36,126 nt of DNA from NCBI GenBank assembly GCA_947176995.1, contig CAMWSY010000004.1, positions 1-36,126 of the forward strand, written 5' to 3'. The stretch's first letter is position 1; every line of letters starts with the position of its first letter. Position numbers and translations under genes: made by a program. Source of the DNA: an uncultured Porphyromonadaceae bacterium. GTDB taxonomy: Bacteria > Bacteroidota > Bacteroidia > Bacteroidales > Muribaculaceae. A model generated the notes under the pieces. That model searched no databases. It was not told where the DNA came from and worked only from the letters and a program-made list of their open reading frames with translations. Shown here in pieces: positions 1 through 7,725 of this stretch.

Positions 1-1185
1 TTCCAGCGCATCATCAAGGAGAAATACGCTGCCGACATCAAGATCCTTGTCAATCACGCAAAAATCCGCAACATATACCTCGCCAAGGGTGACCTGAAGC
101 GTCTCCACGAGAACATTGCCAACGCCAACAAGGCTGCCAATCAGGAAATCGAGGAAATCAACATCTCCTCCTACGCTTCTCCCGAAGGCGGTATTGACCT
201 CAACACCCGCCTTGCCGAGAACCGCGAGAAGAACACCACGGCTTACCTCAACAAAGAGCTAAAGAAAAACAACATCTCATTCGGCGAGCTCACCGCACAG
301 TTCACCCCCGAGGACTGGGAAGGCTTCCAGAAACTCGTCGCAGCCAGCAACATTCAGGACAAAGACCTTATCCTGAGCGTTCTGTCGATGTATAAAGATC
401 CCGAGCAGCGCGAGCGTGAGATCCGCAATCTCTCCTCAGTGTTCGACAAGCTCGCCGAGGACATCCTCCCGCAGCTCCGTTACTCACGCATCACCGCCAC
501 CATCAACACCATCGGTAAGAGCGACGAAGAGATCCAGCAGGTATTTGCCACAAATCCCCGCTCACTCACCATCGACGAGATCCTCTACTGCGCCACACTC
601 ACCGACGATCCCGCGCAGAAGATGAAGATCTACACCGAGGCTGCTGCTATCTATCCCGATGACTACCGCGCCGTCAACGACCTCGGCATGGTTCAGTGGA
701 ACACCGGCGACTTCAAGGCTGCCAAAGCATCATTCGCTCAGGCTGCCCGCGTTAACCCCACCGCTCCCGAGCCCCAGATGAACCTCGGCCTCGTTTCGCT
801 CACCGAAGGTGACTATGCCGCCGCAACACAGAAATTCGGTGCTGCTGCAGGCGTGACCGAACTCGGCGAAGCCATGGGTACAGCCTATCTGCTTCAGGGC
901 GACAACGCCGCAGCCGTTCGCTCATTCGGCAACACCAAGAGCAACAACGCCGCACTCGCGCAGATCCTCACCAAGGACTATGCAAAAGCAAAATCCACTC
1001 TTGGCGGAATCCTTGCTCCTGATGCAACTACCTACTATCTCGCAGCCGTTCTCGGTGCACGCACAAAGAACGACTCGATGGTACAGAGCAATCTCCGTCA
1101 GGCAGTGAAACTCGATCCCTCGCTCAAGGCCACAGCCGCAAAGGATCTTGAATTTGCCAACTACAACCTCTCATCGATCCTCTGA
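1..1185 (+). CDS. OmpA-like domain and TPR protein, 5' end missing
   Basis: The reading frame is open from base 1 to the TGA at 1183-1185, so the gene begins before the window; a downstream ATG at 388 is internal. The visible N-terminal part (residues about 55-85 from the window edge) reads ISSYASPEG followed by LAENREKNTTAYL, which resembles the core of OmpA-type peptidoglycan-binding domains, where the conserved arginine of the R-x-x-x-V/T-x-x-x-L helix sits. The C-terminal half (roughly residues 200-390) contains TPR-like helices such as YPDDYRAVNDLGMVQWNTGD and NPTAPEPQMNLGLVSLTEGD. The combination suggests a periplasmic or outer-membrane-anchored scaffold facing the cell wall; no enzymatic motif is visible. 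An intrinsic terminator follows 39 bases after the stop. The domain call is good, but the cellular role is unknown. Confidence 0.8.
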   Translation, partial: FQRIIKEKYAADIKILVNHAKIRNIYLAKGDLKRLHENIANANKAANQEIEEINISSYASPEGGIDLNTRLAENREKNTTAYLNKELKKNNISFGELTAQFTPEDWEGFQKLVAASNIQDKDLILSVLSMYKDPEQREREIRNLSSVFDKLAEDILPQLRYSRITATINTIGKSDEEIQQVFATNPRSLTIDEILYCATLTDDPAQKMKIYTEAAAIYPDDYRAVNDLGMVQWNTGDFKAAKASFAQAARVNPTAPEPQMNLGLVSLTEGDYAAATQKFGAAAGVTELGEAMGTAYLLQGDNAAAVRSFGNTKSNNAALAQILTKDYAKAKSTLGGILAPDATTYYLAAVLGARTKNDSMVQSNLRQAVKLDPSLKATAAKDLEFANYNLSSIL

Positions 1186-1224
1186 TCATAGAAGAAACTG
1201 ACCGGGCTTCTGCAAATCACGGTT

Positions 1225-1260
1225 GCGGGGTGGCTCCAATCCGGAGCCGCCCCGCCTTTT
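1225..1260 (+). terminator. Intrinsic terminator of the OmpA-like/TPR gene
   Basis: The arms 1225-1237 (GCGGGGTGGCTCC) and 1243-1255 (GGAGCCGCCCCGC) pair over 13 positions with one G-U wobble and a 5-nt loop. TTTT follows at 1257-1260. It lies directly after the upstream plus-strand gene. Confidence 0.85.
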
Positions 1261-1303
1261 ATACCCCCTCCCGCGACTCCCACTCATCCTTATAGGTAAG
1301 CAT

Positions 1304-1745
1304 CTTCAAGCCCGTGAAACGGGCGTCACACGTGTCAGCACCCGGTGACCGAAGGGAACCGGGTGTAATCATGCGAAGTCACCAGAGCTGCGGAGCTGCG
1401 ACACAACTAAAAAAACTAACCGCATACTATCTTTGCGTCATCCTCCTCGCCTCATACCGTTGGCGATTTATTCCTGTTCCGTCGAAGACGGATGATTTGC
1501 ATAGCCCCATGTCGAGCGAAGCGATGGCATGGGGTAAAGGCCGTAAATATCATGCGGCCTCGACAGAGGTCGGCTAACTGACGTCTTCGACGCCATTATT
1601 CGTGTGAACCAATATACCCCACACCTTGCCGCTGAACGCGGCTCGATGTGGGGCTCGATTTAATTGCCGTCATCCGACGGCAGGAATTGGATTATCTCGT
1701 TAGCGATATGATGTTTGTAGGCCCGTATACCGCAGGTATGCGGGT
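1304..1745 (+). repeat. Hairpin-string repeat, copy 1 (442 bp, identical to 7726-8167)
   Basis: Every base of 1304-1745 matches 7726-8167 at an offset of 6422; the match stops abruptly at both ends. The repeat is a chain of short inverted repeats: 1310-1324 (GCCCGT-gaa-ACGGGC), 1339-1365 (CACCCGGT/ACCGGGTG), 1505-1534 (CCCCAT/ATGGGG), 1558-1569 (CCTC/GAGG), 1617-1653 (CCCCACA/TGTGGGG with an inner GCCGC hairpin), 1666-1681 (GCCGTC-atcc-GACGGC) and 1722-1744. A 10-bp long-range pair joins 1481-1490 to 1582-1591. An 87-codon ORF (1314-1577) is also identical in both copies, but it has no recognisable motif and simply translates hairpins, so I do not call it a gene. No transposase, and no target-site duplication that I can see. 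Confidence 0.9.
1428..1435 (+). promoter_or_regulatory. Possible -7 promoter box inside repeat copy 1
   Basis: TATCTTTG fits the Bacteroidetes -7 consensus TAnnTTTG exactly. No clear -33 TTTG lies about 20 bases upstream, so activity is uncertain. If active, it would transcribe the second half of the repeat. The same box occurs at 7850-7857 in copy 2. Confidence 0.3.
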
Positions 1746-2056
1746 TTCGGGTTGCACAACCAAGAAAATCAACCGCATAGCGGTTGGACACCTCAGCCAC
1801 CTCCCAACCCCCTCCCACCTTGCGAAAGCGCCGTGAGGCGCGCCGTTATCGTAAACCCCTGACGACCGATAGGGAGTCTGGGGAGACCACACCGCGCCCC
1901 TCCGCCCGAGCCTCGGAAAGGCGACATCCTCCCCTTCCGGCATCGCAGATGCCACAACCCGGCTAAGCCGGAGCAAAACCCCATCCTGTGAGCAAAATTG
2001 CTCACAGGATGGAGCACTAAAAGACCTAATAACCAGTCTCGCAGAGACTGAACAAC
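1746..2056. repeat. Further hairpin string after repeat copy 1
   Basis: This stretch has no convincing gene; its ORFs are translations of inverted repeats. The hairpin pattern continues past the 442-bp repeat with different stems: 1750-1761 (GGTT-gcac-AACC), 1771-1785 (AACCGC-ata-GCGGTT), 1828-1841 (GCGCC-gtga-GGCGC), 1939-1953 (GGCATC-gca-GATGCC), 1959-1971 (CCGGC-taa-GCCGG), 1981-2012 and 2034-2050 (CAGTCTC-gca-GAGACTG). Stems are perfect and loops are mostly 3-4 nt drawn from a small set (gca, taa, ata, gaa). The last hairpins may end transcription of the minus-strand operon whose last stop codon is at 2057. Confidence 0.65.
1981..2012. terminator. Perfect 14-bp hairpin, possible bidirectional terminator
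   Basis: CCATCCTGTGAGCA (1981-1994), loop AAAT, TGCTCACAGGATGG (1999-2012). The stem is perfect. It sits 45 bases past the end of the minus-strand operon, but neither side has a clean U-run, so the terminator role is inferred from position. Confidence 0.4.
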
Positions 2057-2524
2057 CTAATCCCGCTTGATAGGAGTCACAAAAACATAGACATGCAACC
2101 CATCCTTAGCCGGAAAATTAGTGAGCAGTTCAAGCTGCTTCACATATCCCGTTGAATGCTCGCGGATATTCTCTATTATCTCCGTGTCCGATGTGCCGTC
2201 GGCATTTTCCGTTGTATGGATAACCATATCTTCGGTCACATTTGATCCGTTGAAAAAGCGGGACGCCTGCGACATTGCCTTGACCGAAGCCACACGATTG
2301 AGCGCCGACTCTGTCTTATACTTTCCCTTATCAAGTTTCACAACCGACATCAGGTAAGCATTCTCATAGTCCTCCACCGCCTTCACTCCCTCAAAAGGGG
2401 CATCCTCATACATGCGTGTCAGGAAATTGGCAAGTGCCCTCTTCTCTTGATTATAGCTCTGGCACAAAGCTACAGATGGCACTAAAAATATACCTGCGAT
2501 TATTGCTATTTTAATTAGTCTCAT
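2057..2524 (-). CDS. Exported protein of unknown function, last gene of the operon
   Basis: I place the start at the ATG at 2522-2524. It begins MRLIKIAIIAGIFLVPSVALC, a normal signal peptide ending near the SVALC-Q junction, whereas the longer frame (to 2665) adds 47 residues with no signal character and overlaps the upstream gene. The mature part of about 135 residues is rich in charged and polar residues (for example FLTRMYEDAPFEGVKAVEDYE) and has no motif I recognise. The weak resemblance to DUF4252- or DUF3828-like small secreted proteins is only an impression. It starts 11 bases after the stop of the membrane-protein gene, so it is surely cotranscribed with it. Confidence 0.75.
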   Translation of the reverse strand: MRLIKIAIIAGIFLVPSVALCQSYNQEKRALANFLTRMYEDAPFEGVKAVEDYENAYLMSVVKLDKGKYKTESALNRVASVKAMSQASRFFNGSNVTEDMVIHTTENADGTSDTEIIENIREHSTGYVKQLELLTNFPAKDGLHVYVFVTPIKRD

Positions 2525-2535
2525 TATAACTGTTT

Positions 2536-3111
2536 TTATGAAGAATGAGCAGCTTGGGTGATATATACATAGTCTTCCCATATTCGTATGTGAGTTATAT
2601 AAAGGAGGTATAACATAAGAAGGATTGTGATAACCCCAAGAACAGCGATAAACGACAATATACATGGGCAGCTAAACACTTTACATCCAAATACAAGATA
2701 TAGCAGTTCTACAATTAATGCACTTCTGAGAAATGAGTATTGTGCCTCCAATATAGGGACGGAAGACCATGCATATCTTGAAGCTATATAATAAGCTTCA
2801 TAATAACTGACATTTTCTTCTATCATGCGCGCATCTTTTGTCTGAAGCAGCTTTTTATTGACGTAGTCTTTTGCTTTTGATACTAAGCATTCACGATTGC
2901 GCAATGAGCTAAATACTGCTTTTGCAACCAAATGAATCAATATCCCTACAATATAACTGATTGCAAACGTTACCACACCGAATGTCACGTCATCGTAGTG
3001 CCATGCCATCTGTTGGAAGAAGGATTGGTGAAGAAGGAATAAGACAAGATAGCCGGGGATAATCATTGAAAGCAAGTCGTATAAACTTGCCTTTGTCGAC
3101 AGAGTGCTCAT
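2536..3111 (-). CDS. Multi-pass membrane protein of unknown function
   Basis: 191 residues. Hydrophobic segments lie at about residues 10-28 (LLSMIIPGYLVLFLLH), 43-66, 126-145 and 148-172, suggesting four transmembrane helices with a polar loop of about 60 residues (72-125) between the second and third. The N-terminal LYDLLSMIIPGYLVL recalls small Bacteroidota membrane proteins of unknown function. There is no cleavable signal peptide and no catalytic motif. Only 2 bases separate it from the FlgT-like gene upstream and 11 bases from the exported gene downstream, so it is the one inner-membrane protein in an operon of otherwise exported products and could anchor or energise them (inference). 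Confidence 0.8.
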   Translation of the reverse strand: MSTLSTKASLYDLLSMIIPGYLVLFLLHQSFFQQMAWHYDDVTFGVVTFAISYIVGILIHLVAKAVFSSLRNRECLVSKAKDYVNKKLLQTKDARMIEENVSYYEAYYIASRYAWSSVPILEAQYSFLRSALIVELLYLVFGCKVFSCPCILSFIAVLGVITILLMLYLLYITHIRIWEDYVYITQAAHSS

Positions 3112-3113
3112 TG

Positions 3114-4514
3114 TTATTTGTGATTAGGTTCAACCCAGAATTTTGAATATTTGCTGATATCTGCTTTAGGAATATAAATGGTAAGTTCCCAGACAATTGG
3201 AGTAATTACACAATCATAAAAATCAAGATGATATAATTTAGTCCCTGGTATAATTTCAGTATAGTGATAATTAAACAATCCTGGGTTACCATATTTAAAC
3301 TTGAATACATCGTGGAATAAGCCCTCACCAAAAATCGCTGCTTCTTCTCTTTCGCTTATCATTAATATGTTGTCGTACATGGAGTTGACTCTGCGCACTA
3401 CATCGTCCCTTGTCAAAGATGCAGGATAGTAATATCGATTTAATATTTCTAAAGGATAAAAAATTGAGGTAGTACCGGTATTGTCCTTTATGACAAAATC
3501 ATTCGTTATTTCAGATGCTCGAAAGTATAGATTTTGCATCCATTTTCTTATTTCATCTTTAGAGTTCCTGAAATATTGTGTCAATCTCTTGCCTCTATGT
3601 AACTCTGAATATTCCATATTGCGTTTCCTCATGACCTCAACCTGATCTTCACTAAGTGCTAATGCATCAAGTGTATTATATATGGTTGCATATATATCAC
3701 TTATTCTATCAGGATTCCTCCATCCATCCTCCCTTTCAAATTCAGATGATGTTATGTATATAGTTAGGGGAATACTGTAATATTCCAATGCAGTCTGATC
3801 ACGTTGTGATCTCGACAGCTTCATCAGATATGAATGGGCCACACTGTCTACACTAAATTTATATCCCGTTGTGAGAGACGAGTCATAAATTGTATCATAT
3901 CTTATGCTCCAGTCATTATGGGGTTTTCTTGAGTAGCGGCTAATAAGCTTCCCACCGTCATATAAACTGTATTCTGGAAGATCTTGTGCAACAGAGGGCT
4001 CTCCGATTTCAATGTCATAATGCAGCTCATTAGGTAGCATGGCAATAACTTGATCTGTCAGGTTGTAAAGAGCCTTCAGCTCATTTTCCTTTTGCAGCTC
4101 AAGCAATTTCATCTCCATCCCGAATGTATTTCCGGCAAACTCACATTCGCTGCCATGATTCTTTGCATAAGTGATAAGATGTGGCAAGCTGACTGTTGCG
4201 GTCAGGGTTACGAAATATCCTCCCTTGCCGTCAGGAACAGACGAAACCTCAGTGTAATCTTTGATCGAGCCGTTTGACACTGTGACAATCTCATCTTTCA
4301 CCATCTCGTCATTGAGGATGGACGTGTTTGCTGAAACAAATGCGCCGTAAGTTTGCTCGATAGCGCTGCGCAGGGCGTTTTTGGTTGCTTCATCCTTGCT
4401 GGGGCCGTCCGACGAAACTGTCAGTGTCACCTCCTGTGGTTGTGTCTGAGCTTGCAGGGTGCTGCCGAACATCAGGCAGATGACTGCTGCTAAGAATAAA
4501 TGAATATGTTTCAT
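3114..4514 (-). CDS. Secreted protein with FlgT-like/LPP20-like N-terminal domain
   Basis: 466 residues with a signal peptide (MKHIHLFLAAVICLMFGSTLQA). Residues about 27-110 read VTLTVSSDGPSKDEATKNAL, then RSAIEQTYGAFVSANT and YFVTLTATVSL. This is the layout of the FlgT N-terminal/LPP20-type domain, in which a 'SKDEATKNALRSAIEQ' helix packs on a sheet. The rest (about 130-466) has no recognised family and contains many Tyr, Asp and Ser residues. Such domains in non-flagellated Bacteroidota are usually envelope proteins; there is no flagellum gene here. It lies 2 bases upstream of the membrane-protein gene, but 160 bases separate it from the TPR gene upstream, the largest gap in the operon, so a second promoter is possible although I found no TAnnTTTG box there. 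Confidence 0.75.
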   Translation of the reverse strand: MKHIHLFLAAVICLMFGSTLQAQTQPQEVTLTVSSDGPSKDEATKNALRSAIEQTYGAFVSANTSILNDEMVKDEIVTVSNGSIKDYTEVSSVPDGKGGYFVTLTATVSLPHLITYAKNHGSECEFAGNTFGMEMKLLELQKENELKALYNLTDQVIAMLPNELHYDIEIGEPSVAQDLPEYSLYDGGKLISRYSRKPHNDWSIRYDTIYDSSLTTGYKFSVDSVAHSYLMKLSRSQRDQTALEYYSIPLTIYITSSEFEREDGWRNPDRISDIYATIYNTLDALALSEDQVEVMRKRNMEYSELHRGKRLTQYFRNSKDEIRKWMQNLYFRASEITNDFVIKDNTGTTSIFYPLEILNRYYYPASLTRDDVVRRVNSMYDNILMISEREEAAIFGEGLFHDVFKFKYGNPGLFNYHYTEIIPGTKLYHLDFYDCVITPIVWELTIYIPKADISKYSKFWVEPNHK

Positions 4515-4674
4515 AATTTAGTTGTAATATTTGTAATTTAGAGATTCGATCTTTAAGCTTTGTCTCTAATTATCATAATTCTCTCTTCTTATTAATTGTA
4601 ATTAGCTGATTTACGGCAAAGTTGCCGGACCAAACGCAAAACTCTTTGAAACTTCGATGATACTACCGGCTGCT

Positions 4675-5286
4675 TTAACGTTTTTGAATTTCAGACAGTT
4701 TATTACGGAGATTCTCTATACGCCTTAAGTTTGCCTCGTCATTGAGGTTGTTGTAAATGAGGATCAGATAAATCAGTGCATCGTGCACGTCGGGGTTAAG
4801 TTTGTAAGCCTCTTCTAAATAAGGGGCAGCCTCGCGGAAAAGAGTAATAGCCTGCTTTTGGTAACGGATGCCCTGATACTTCTTCAATTTGGCAGCATTA
4901 TCGAGATCGATTGCTTTGTTGCAGAGCACACGACCTACGTTGTACTTATACTGGGCGTTCGACGGATCGAGATCCACAGCCTTGCGGTGGTTGGCGAGAG
5001 CGGCATCATAATTCTCAAGACACTCCTCAAGAATACCGAGCATGAAGTAAATGTTGGCGTTGTTGGGCTCTGATGCAATAGCACCTTCAAGTATCTTGCG
5101 GGCATCGTCATACTGTTTATTATCAAGCATATTGCTGATTCTAATCATAAGTTGAATGTCCTTCGGATCTTCGTTACTGTAGATTGGAAAAGCATCCTCG
5201 GCAAACGCATTTTCTGAAGTCGCATGCGTCTTATGAAAAATCATAAAACAGCAGATAACAATTGAAAATAAAATTTTAGCACTCAT
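4675..5286 (-). CDS. Secreted TPR protein
   Basis: 203 residues, N-terminal signal peptide (MSAKILFSIVICCFMIFHKTHA). TPR units are readable at about residues 45-78 (MIRISNMLDNKQYDDARKIL), 79-112 (NANIYFMLGILEECLENYDA), 113-150 (AQYKYNVGRVLCNKAIDLDN, with an insertion) and 160-190 (VHDALIYLILIYNNLNDEAN). It should act as a protein-binding scaffold in the periplasm, perhaps for the other exported products of this operon (inference). The upstream gene ends 6 bases before its start codon, so the two are cotranscribed. Confidence 0.85.
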   Translation of the reverse strand: MSAKILFSIVICCFMIFHKTHATSENAFAEDAFPIYSNEDPKDIQLMIRISNMLDNKQYDDARKILEGAIASEPNNANIYFMLGILEECLENYDAALANHRKAVDLDPSNAQYKYNVGRVLCNKAIDLDNAAKLKKYQGIRYQKQAITLFREAAPYLEEAYKLNPDVHDALIYLILIYNNLNDEANLRRIENLRNKLSEIQKR

Positions 5287-5292
5287 AATATC

Positions 5293-6294
5293 TTAATGTT
5301 TTTTTAATATGTTAATCTGGGGCATTTCAAATTTATTTGCAAATATCTCACCGACAGAGCGACAAGCGTCAAGAACAGAGTTTTTGAACTTTACGTCATC
5401 CTCATATTTTTTCATCTTAAAATCCCATTGTCTCTTTTTCTCAGCAGCAATCTCTGCCTCTCGTTTCATCTGAAGTTCCCTTCTGTATTGTTCATCGGCC
5501 TCCAGCTTTTTGGTAATATTATGGCGTAATTCCATAACTTCCGGATAATCACTATATCTAGGATCTATTTCACTAATTAAGTCCGCCACTTCAAGGGCTG
5601 TCTCTCCTGTCTGTGATACCGCCCATTTATTTTGTGCACGACTAAGTTTAATAGCACACTCGTGATCTATTTTTTGTTGAAAGATACTTGAAGCCAGTTG
5701 ATGGCAATCTGTGTAACATACCTGACTCACTTCCGGGACAGACATTAATAGAAAGATTGCCTGATCGTATTCTCCGTTAGCTGCAAGTGTATTTGCCTTT
5801 GTCATCAATTGAGGACAGGAATTTGTATAGTAATCAAGTATTTTCTCTTTGGCCTCTGATAGTAGGGTCTTTATCTGCTGGTTTTGACCGGAAACCTTTT
5901 GAAAAGCCGTGCTGAATGCCTTGGTCTCGTTTGTACCGATGCCTGAGACGGTCATGTCACAGCTTCCGTAAACCTTGTTGTCGATCATATCCACAACTGC
6001 AAACGTGATTTCGATCTTTTGAGATATACGGGGCGGTGTGGTGGGTGCAACATCTTTCTCAAGGATATCACAATTTGCGACAAGAGCGAAACGCCCGGTT
6101 GCACGGTCATCGCCATAACCGTTTGCCGTGATCGCCTTTTGCATCTTTGCGGTCAGCATGGACGCGGCTTCGGCTGGAATCGTTGTGGAGGTTGCTATAT
6201 AAGCGCCAAGAGAGATTCGTTCTGCATCCGAAGCATAGACCGATATGGCCATGCAAAACGAGATTGCCGCCGGGATAAGTCTTATTAGAGTCAT
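5293..6294 (-). CDS. Secreted protein of unknown function, C-terminal coiled coil
   Basis: 333 residues with a signal peptide (MTLIRLIPAAISFCMAISVYA). The N-terminal 130 residues look like an alpha/beta domain that acts on a 'TATSTTIPAEAASMLTAKM' pattern: LGAYIATSTTIPAEAASMLT, FALVANCDILEKD, IEITFAVVDMIDNKVYGS. That is reminiscent of CsgG/LpoB-like or FlgT-type envelope proteins, a similarity of pattern only. The middle (about 155-260) is helical with TPR-like spacing (ANGEYDQAIFLLMSVPEV). Residues about 262-305 are a charged coiled coil (EADEQYRRELQMKREAEIAA). It starts 2 bases after the stop of the first operon gene (6297-7247). No enzyme motif found. Confidence 0.75.
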   Translation of the reverse strand: MTLIRLIPAAISFCMAISVYASDAERISLGAYIATSTTIPAEAASMLTAKMQKAITANGYGDDRATGRFALVANCDILEKDVAPTTPPRISQKIEITFAVVDMIDNKVYGSCDMTVSGIGTNETKAFSTAFQKVSGQNQQIKTLLSEAKEKILDYYTNSCPQLMTKANTLAANGEYDQAIFLLMSVPEVSQVCYTDCHQLASSIFQQKIDHECAIKLSRAQNKWAVSQTGETALEVADLISEIDPRYSDYPEVMELRHNITKKLEADEQYRRELQMKREAEIAAEKKRQWDFKMKKYEDDVKFKNSVLDACRSVGEIFANKFEMPQINILKKH

Positions 6295-6296
6295 GA

Positions 6297-7247
6297 TTAC
6301 TTCTCTCCTAATATCAGTATTGCCTCACCAAGACCGCGCATGACGACCTTTGAAGTGATGTCGTAAGGTTGTTTCTGTAAGTATTTGCGTAATGCCGTGG
6401 CAAAAGCGCGTGCGTCCATGGCTGCCCCCTTCTGGTCAAACAGCGGAATACGTACCTGTTCAAACTGAGCGAACGTTTCGGTGCCGTCGCTGAGATTAAA
6501 GGATGAATTCACGGTGTTGTCGCGCATCCACTGTTGTATGATATCCACAAGTTCATCGTCACCATACTCTGTTTCAAGGTCATTGTCCCAACTGTCCCAA
6601 CAGCGCACAGTCAACGTGATTTCGCGGCCATTCTTCTTTTGGTCAGCATACCAGTTGTCGAGTTGCTTGTCAAAATCCTTTATGTTTTCTTTGACTGCAT
6701 TTTCCAGAGCCACAGGGATGGCATCGATCGTCGGTTTTGAATTTCCTGTAGCAGTGGCAATGCGTTTGTTGGTGTAGGCATCAAATGCCTCGAGTGTGAA
6801 CGAAACAACCCTTCCACCTTGGTCTTTTGTTATGTTCCACCACAATTGGATGATGATATCTGATTTCATGCGCCGCTTCAGTATATCAAGAGGAGTCTCA
6901 GCGATCGATGCTCCCGACGATTTACTTGAAAGCACATTATCCTCAGCCTGTTTGACTCCAAGAGATTTTATCTCCATCTCGGCATCTTTGAGGCTATATC
7001 CCATGCCGGTAAGCACCCCACCTATTTTCGATATCACCTGAGGTAGTTCAATATCCTCCGTAAAGGCACGTTGGTAATCGGGAACTTTTACCGTAGAACC
7101 CTGATTGTCGAAATTCTGTGTGAAATAGCGTTGGGTGCACCAGTTGTCACTGGGCAGAATCATCAATGTCGGCTTCTTAGCCACATCAGCATGGCAACCA
7201 ATAGACAAGCATAGACAACCCACAAGAAAAACAAGCAGTCGATACAT
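6297..7247 (-). CDS. Secreted DUF6175-like protein, first gene of the operon
   Basis: 316 residues; signal peptide MYRLLVFLVGCLCLSIGCHA with a late cysteine, so a lipoprotein is possible though the lipobox is imperfect. The mature part (LMILPSDNWCTQRYFTQNFD, SDIIIQLWWNITKDQGGRVV, FTLEAFDAYTNKRIATATG) matches what I remember of DUF6175, a Bacteroidota-only family of unknown function; the alternating strands resemble CsgG/TolB-N-type outer-membrane-associated domains. The start codon at 7245-7247 lies 58 bases after the U-run of the candidate leader RNA and shares the sequence just before it (GCGGCAA...TCAATATG) with the other leader-controlled gene at 22481. This fixes the start and makes this gene the head of a six-gene operon running to 2057. 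Confidence 0.8.
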   Translation of the reverse strand: MYRLLVFLVGCLCLSIGCHADVAKKPTLMILPSDNWCTQRYFTQNFDNQGSTVKVPDYQRAFTEDIELPQVISKIGGVLTGMGYSLKDAEMEIKSLGVKQAEDNVLSSKSSGASIAETPLDILKRRMKSDIIIQLWWNITKDQGGRVVSFTLEAFDAYTNKRIATATGNSKPTIDAIPVALENAVKENIKDFDKQLDNWYADQKKNGREITLTVRCWDSWDNDLETEYGDDELVDIIQQWMRDNTVNSSFNLSDGTETFAQFEQVRIPLFDQKGAAMDARAFATALRKYLQKQPYDITSKVVMRGLGEAILILGEK

Positions 7248-7305
7248 ATTGACATATCTTTGCCGCCGGGCTCACCTCTTAGGCTAAAGTGTTGATTATT
7301 AAATC

Positions 7306-7619
7306 AAAAAAAAGCGTGAGAGCCGTACCTGTTGCCCGTTCCGCTTGTTGAGGCCTTCGCATTGCCCGGTTAGTTGAACGAGCAAACTTGCAGAGGCCTC
7401 ACGCAGAATATGTATAGTTCCGCCACAGCATGACGCTCACGCGCTGCTGTAGCGAATTAATATACATCCACATAGGCATCTACTGTTTGCTGCATTCCTG
7501 ACTAACCTGAGAAAGTTGCGAAGTTTCAACAAGCCAAGAAAGAGCGTCGAGTAAACGCTTTCCATTATGTCTGTCAACCCACCCGCATTACCCATCGTTG
7601 GGCCTCTGCCGTGTTGTCG
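7306..7619 (-). ncRNA. Candidate structured leader RNA, copy A (before the six-gene operon)
   Basis: The minus strand from about 7619 (expected transcript start) to the U-run at 7313-7306 aligns along its length with plus-strand 22105-22423. Supporting structure: hairpin 7602-7591 reads CCCA-acga-TGGG here and CCCG-acga-CGGG in copy B, a compensatory change. Near the 3' end, 7400-7394 pairs with 7356-7350 (GAGGCCT/AGGCCTC), while 7385-7376 pairs with 7341-7332 (TTGCTCGTTC/GAACGGGCAA, one G-U). These two helices interleave as a pseudoknot. The closing arms 7404-7398 and 7320-7314 (GCGTGAG/CTCACGC) adjoin eight U residues, giving a terminator-like end. ORFs in the two copies do not keep one frame (63 against 87 or 64 codons), which argues against coding. 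I could not test it against Rfam. Confidence 0.7.
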
Positions 7620-7625
7620 ACGTTG

Positions 7626-7657
7626 CAAATATATTATTATTTCTCTATTTATACAAA
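7626..7657 (-). promoter_or_regulatory. Promoter of leader RNA copy A
   Basis: Read on the minus strand: TTTG at 7657-7654, 20 bases, then TATATTTG at 7633-7626. This is the Bacteroidetes -33/-7 pattern with the usual spacing, and it is kept in copy B with the same 20-base spacing. Expected start of transcription is near 7619. Confidence 0.8.
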
Positions 7658-7725
7658 ATCAGATGAAATATGCAGAACGACGTGTTAGGGGCGCGCGACA
7701 GCACGCCCAAATAAGGCTGAGGGGG

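Noticed and set aside
1314-1577. An 87-codon ORF, identical at 7736-7999
   Set aside because: It lies wholly in the hairpin repeat, has no motif or signal, and its identity follows from the repeat. Diverged copies 3 and 4 do not keep the frame.
1648-1836. A 62-codon ORF whose start is shared with a 99-codon ORF at 8070
   Set aside because: The two proteins share only the part encoded by the repeat; the rest is hairpin DNA in one and antisense of the sialidase in the other.
1304-2056. CRISPR array
   Set aside because: Hairpins differ in stem sequence and there is no regular repeat-spacer period or cas gene.
4515-4674. Separate promoter before the FlgT-like gene
   Set aside because: The 160-bp gap is AT-rich but shows no TAnnTTTG box on the minus strand; the closest (CAACTTTG) lacks the TA and a -33 partner.
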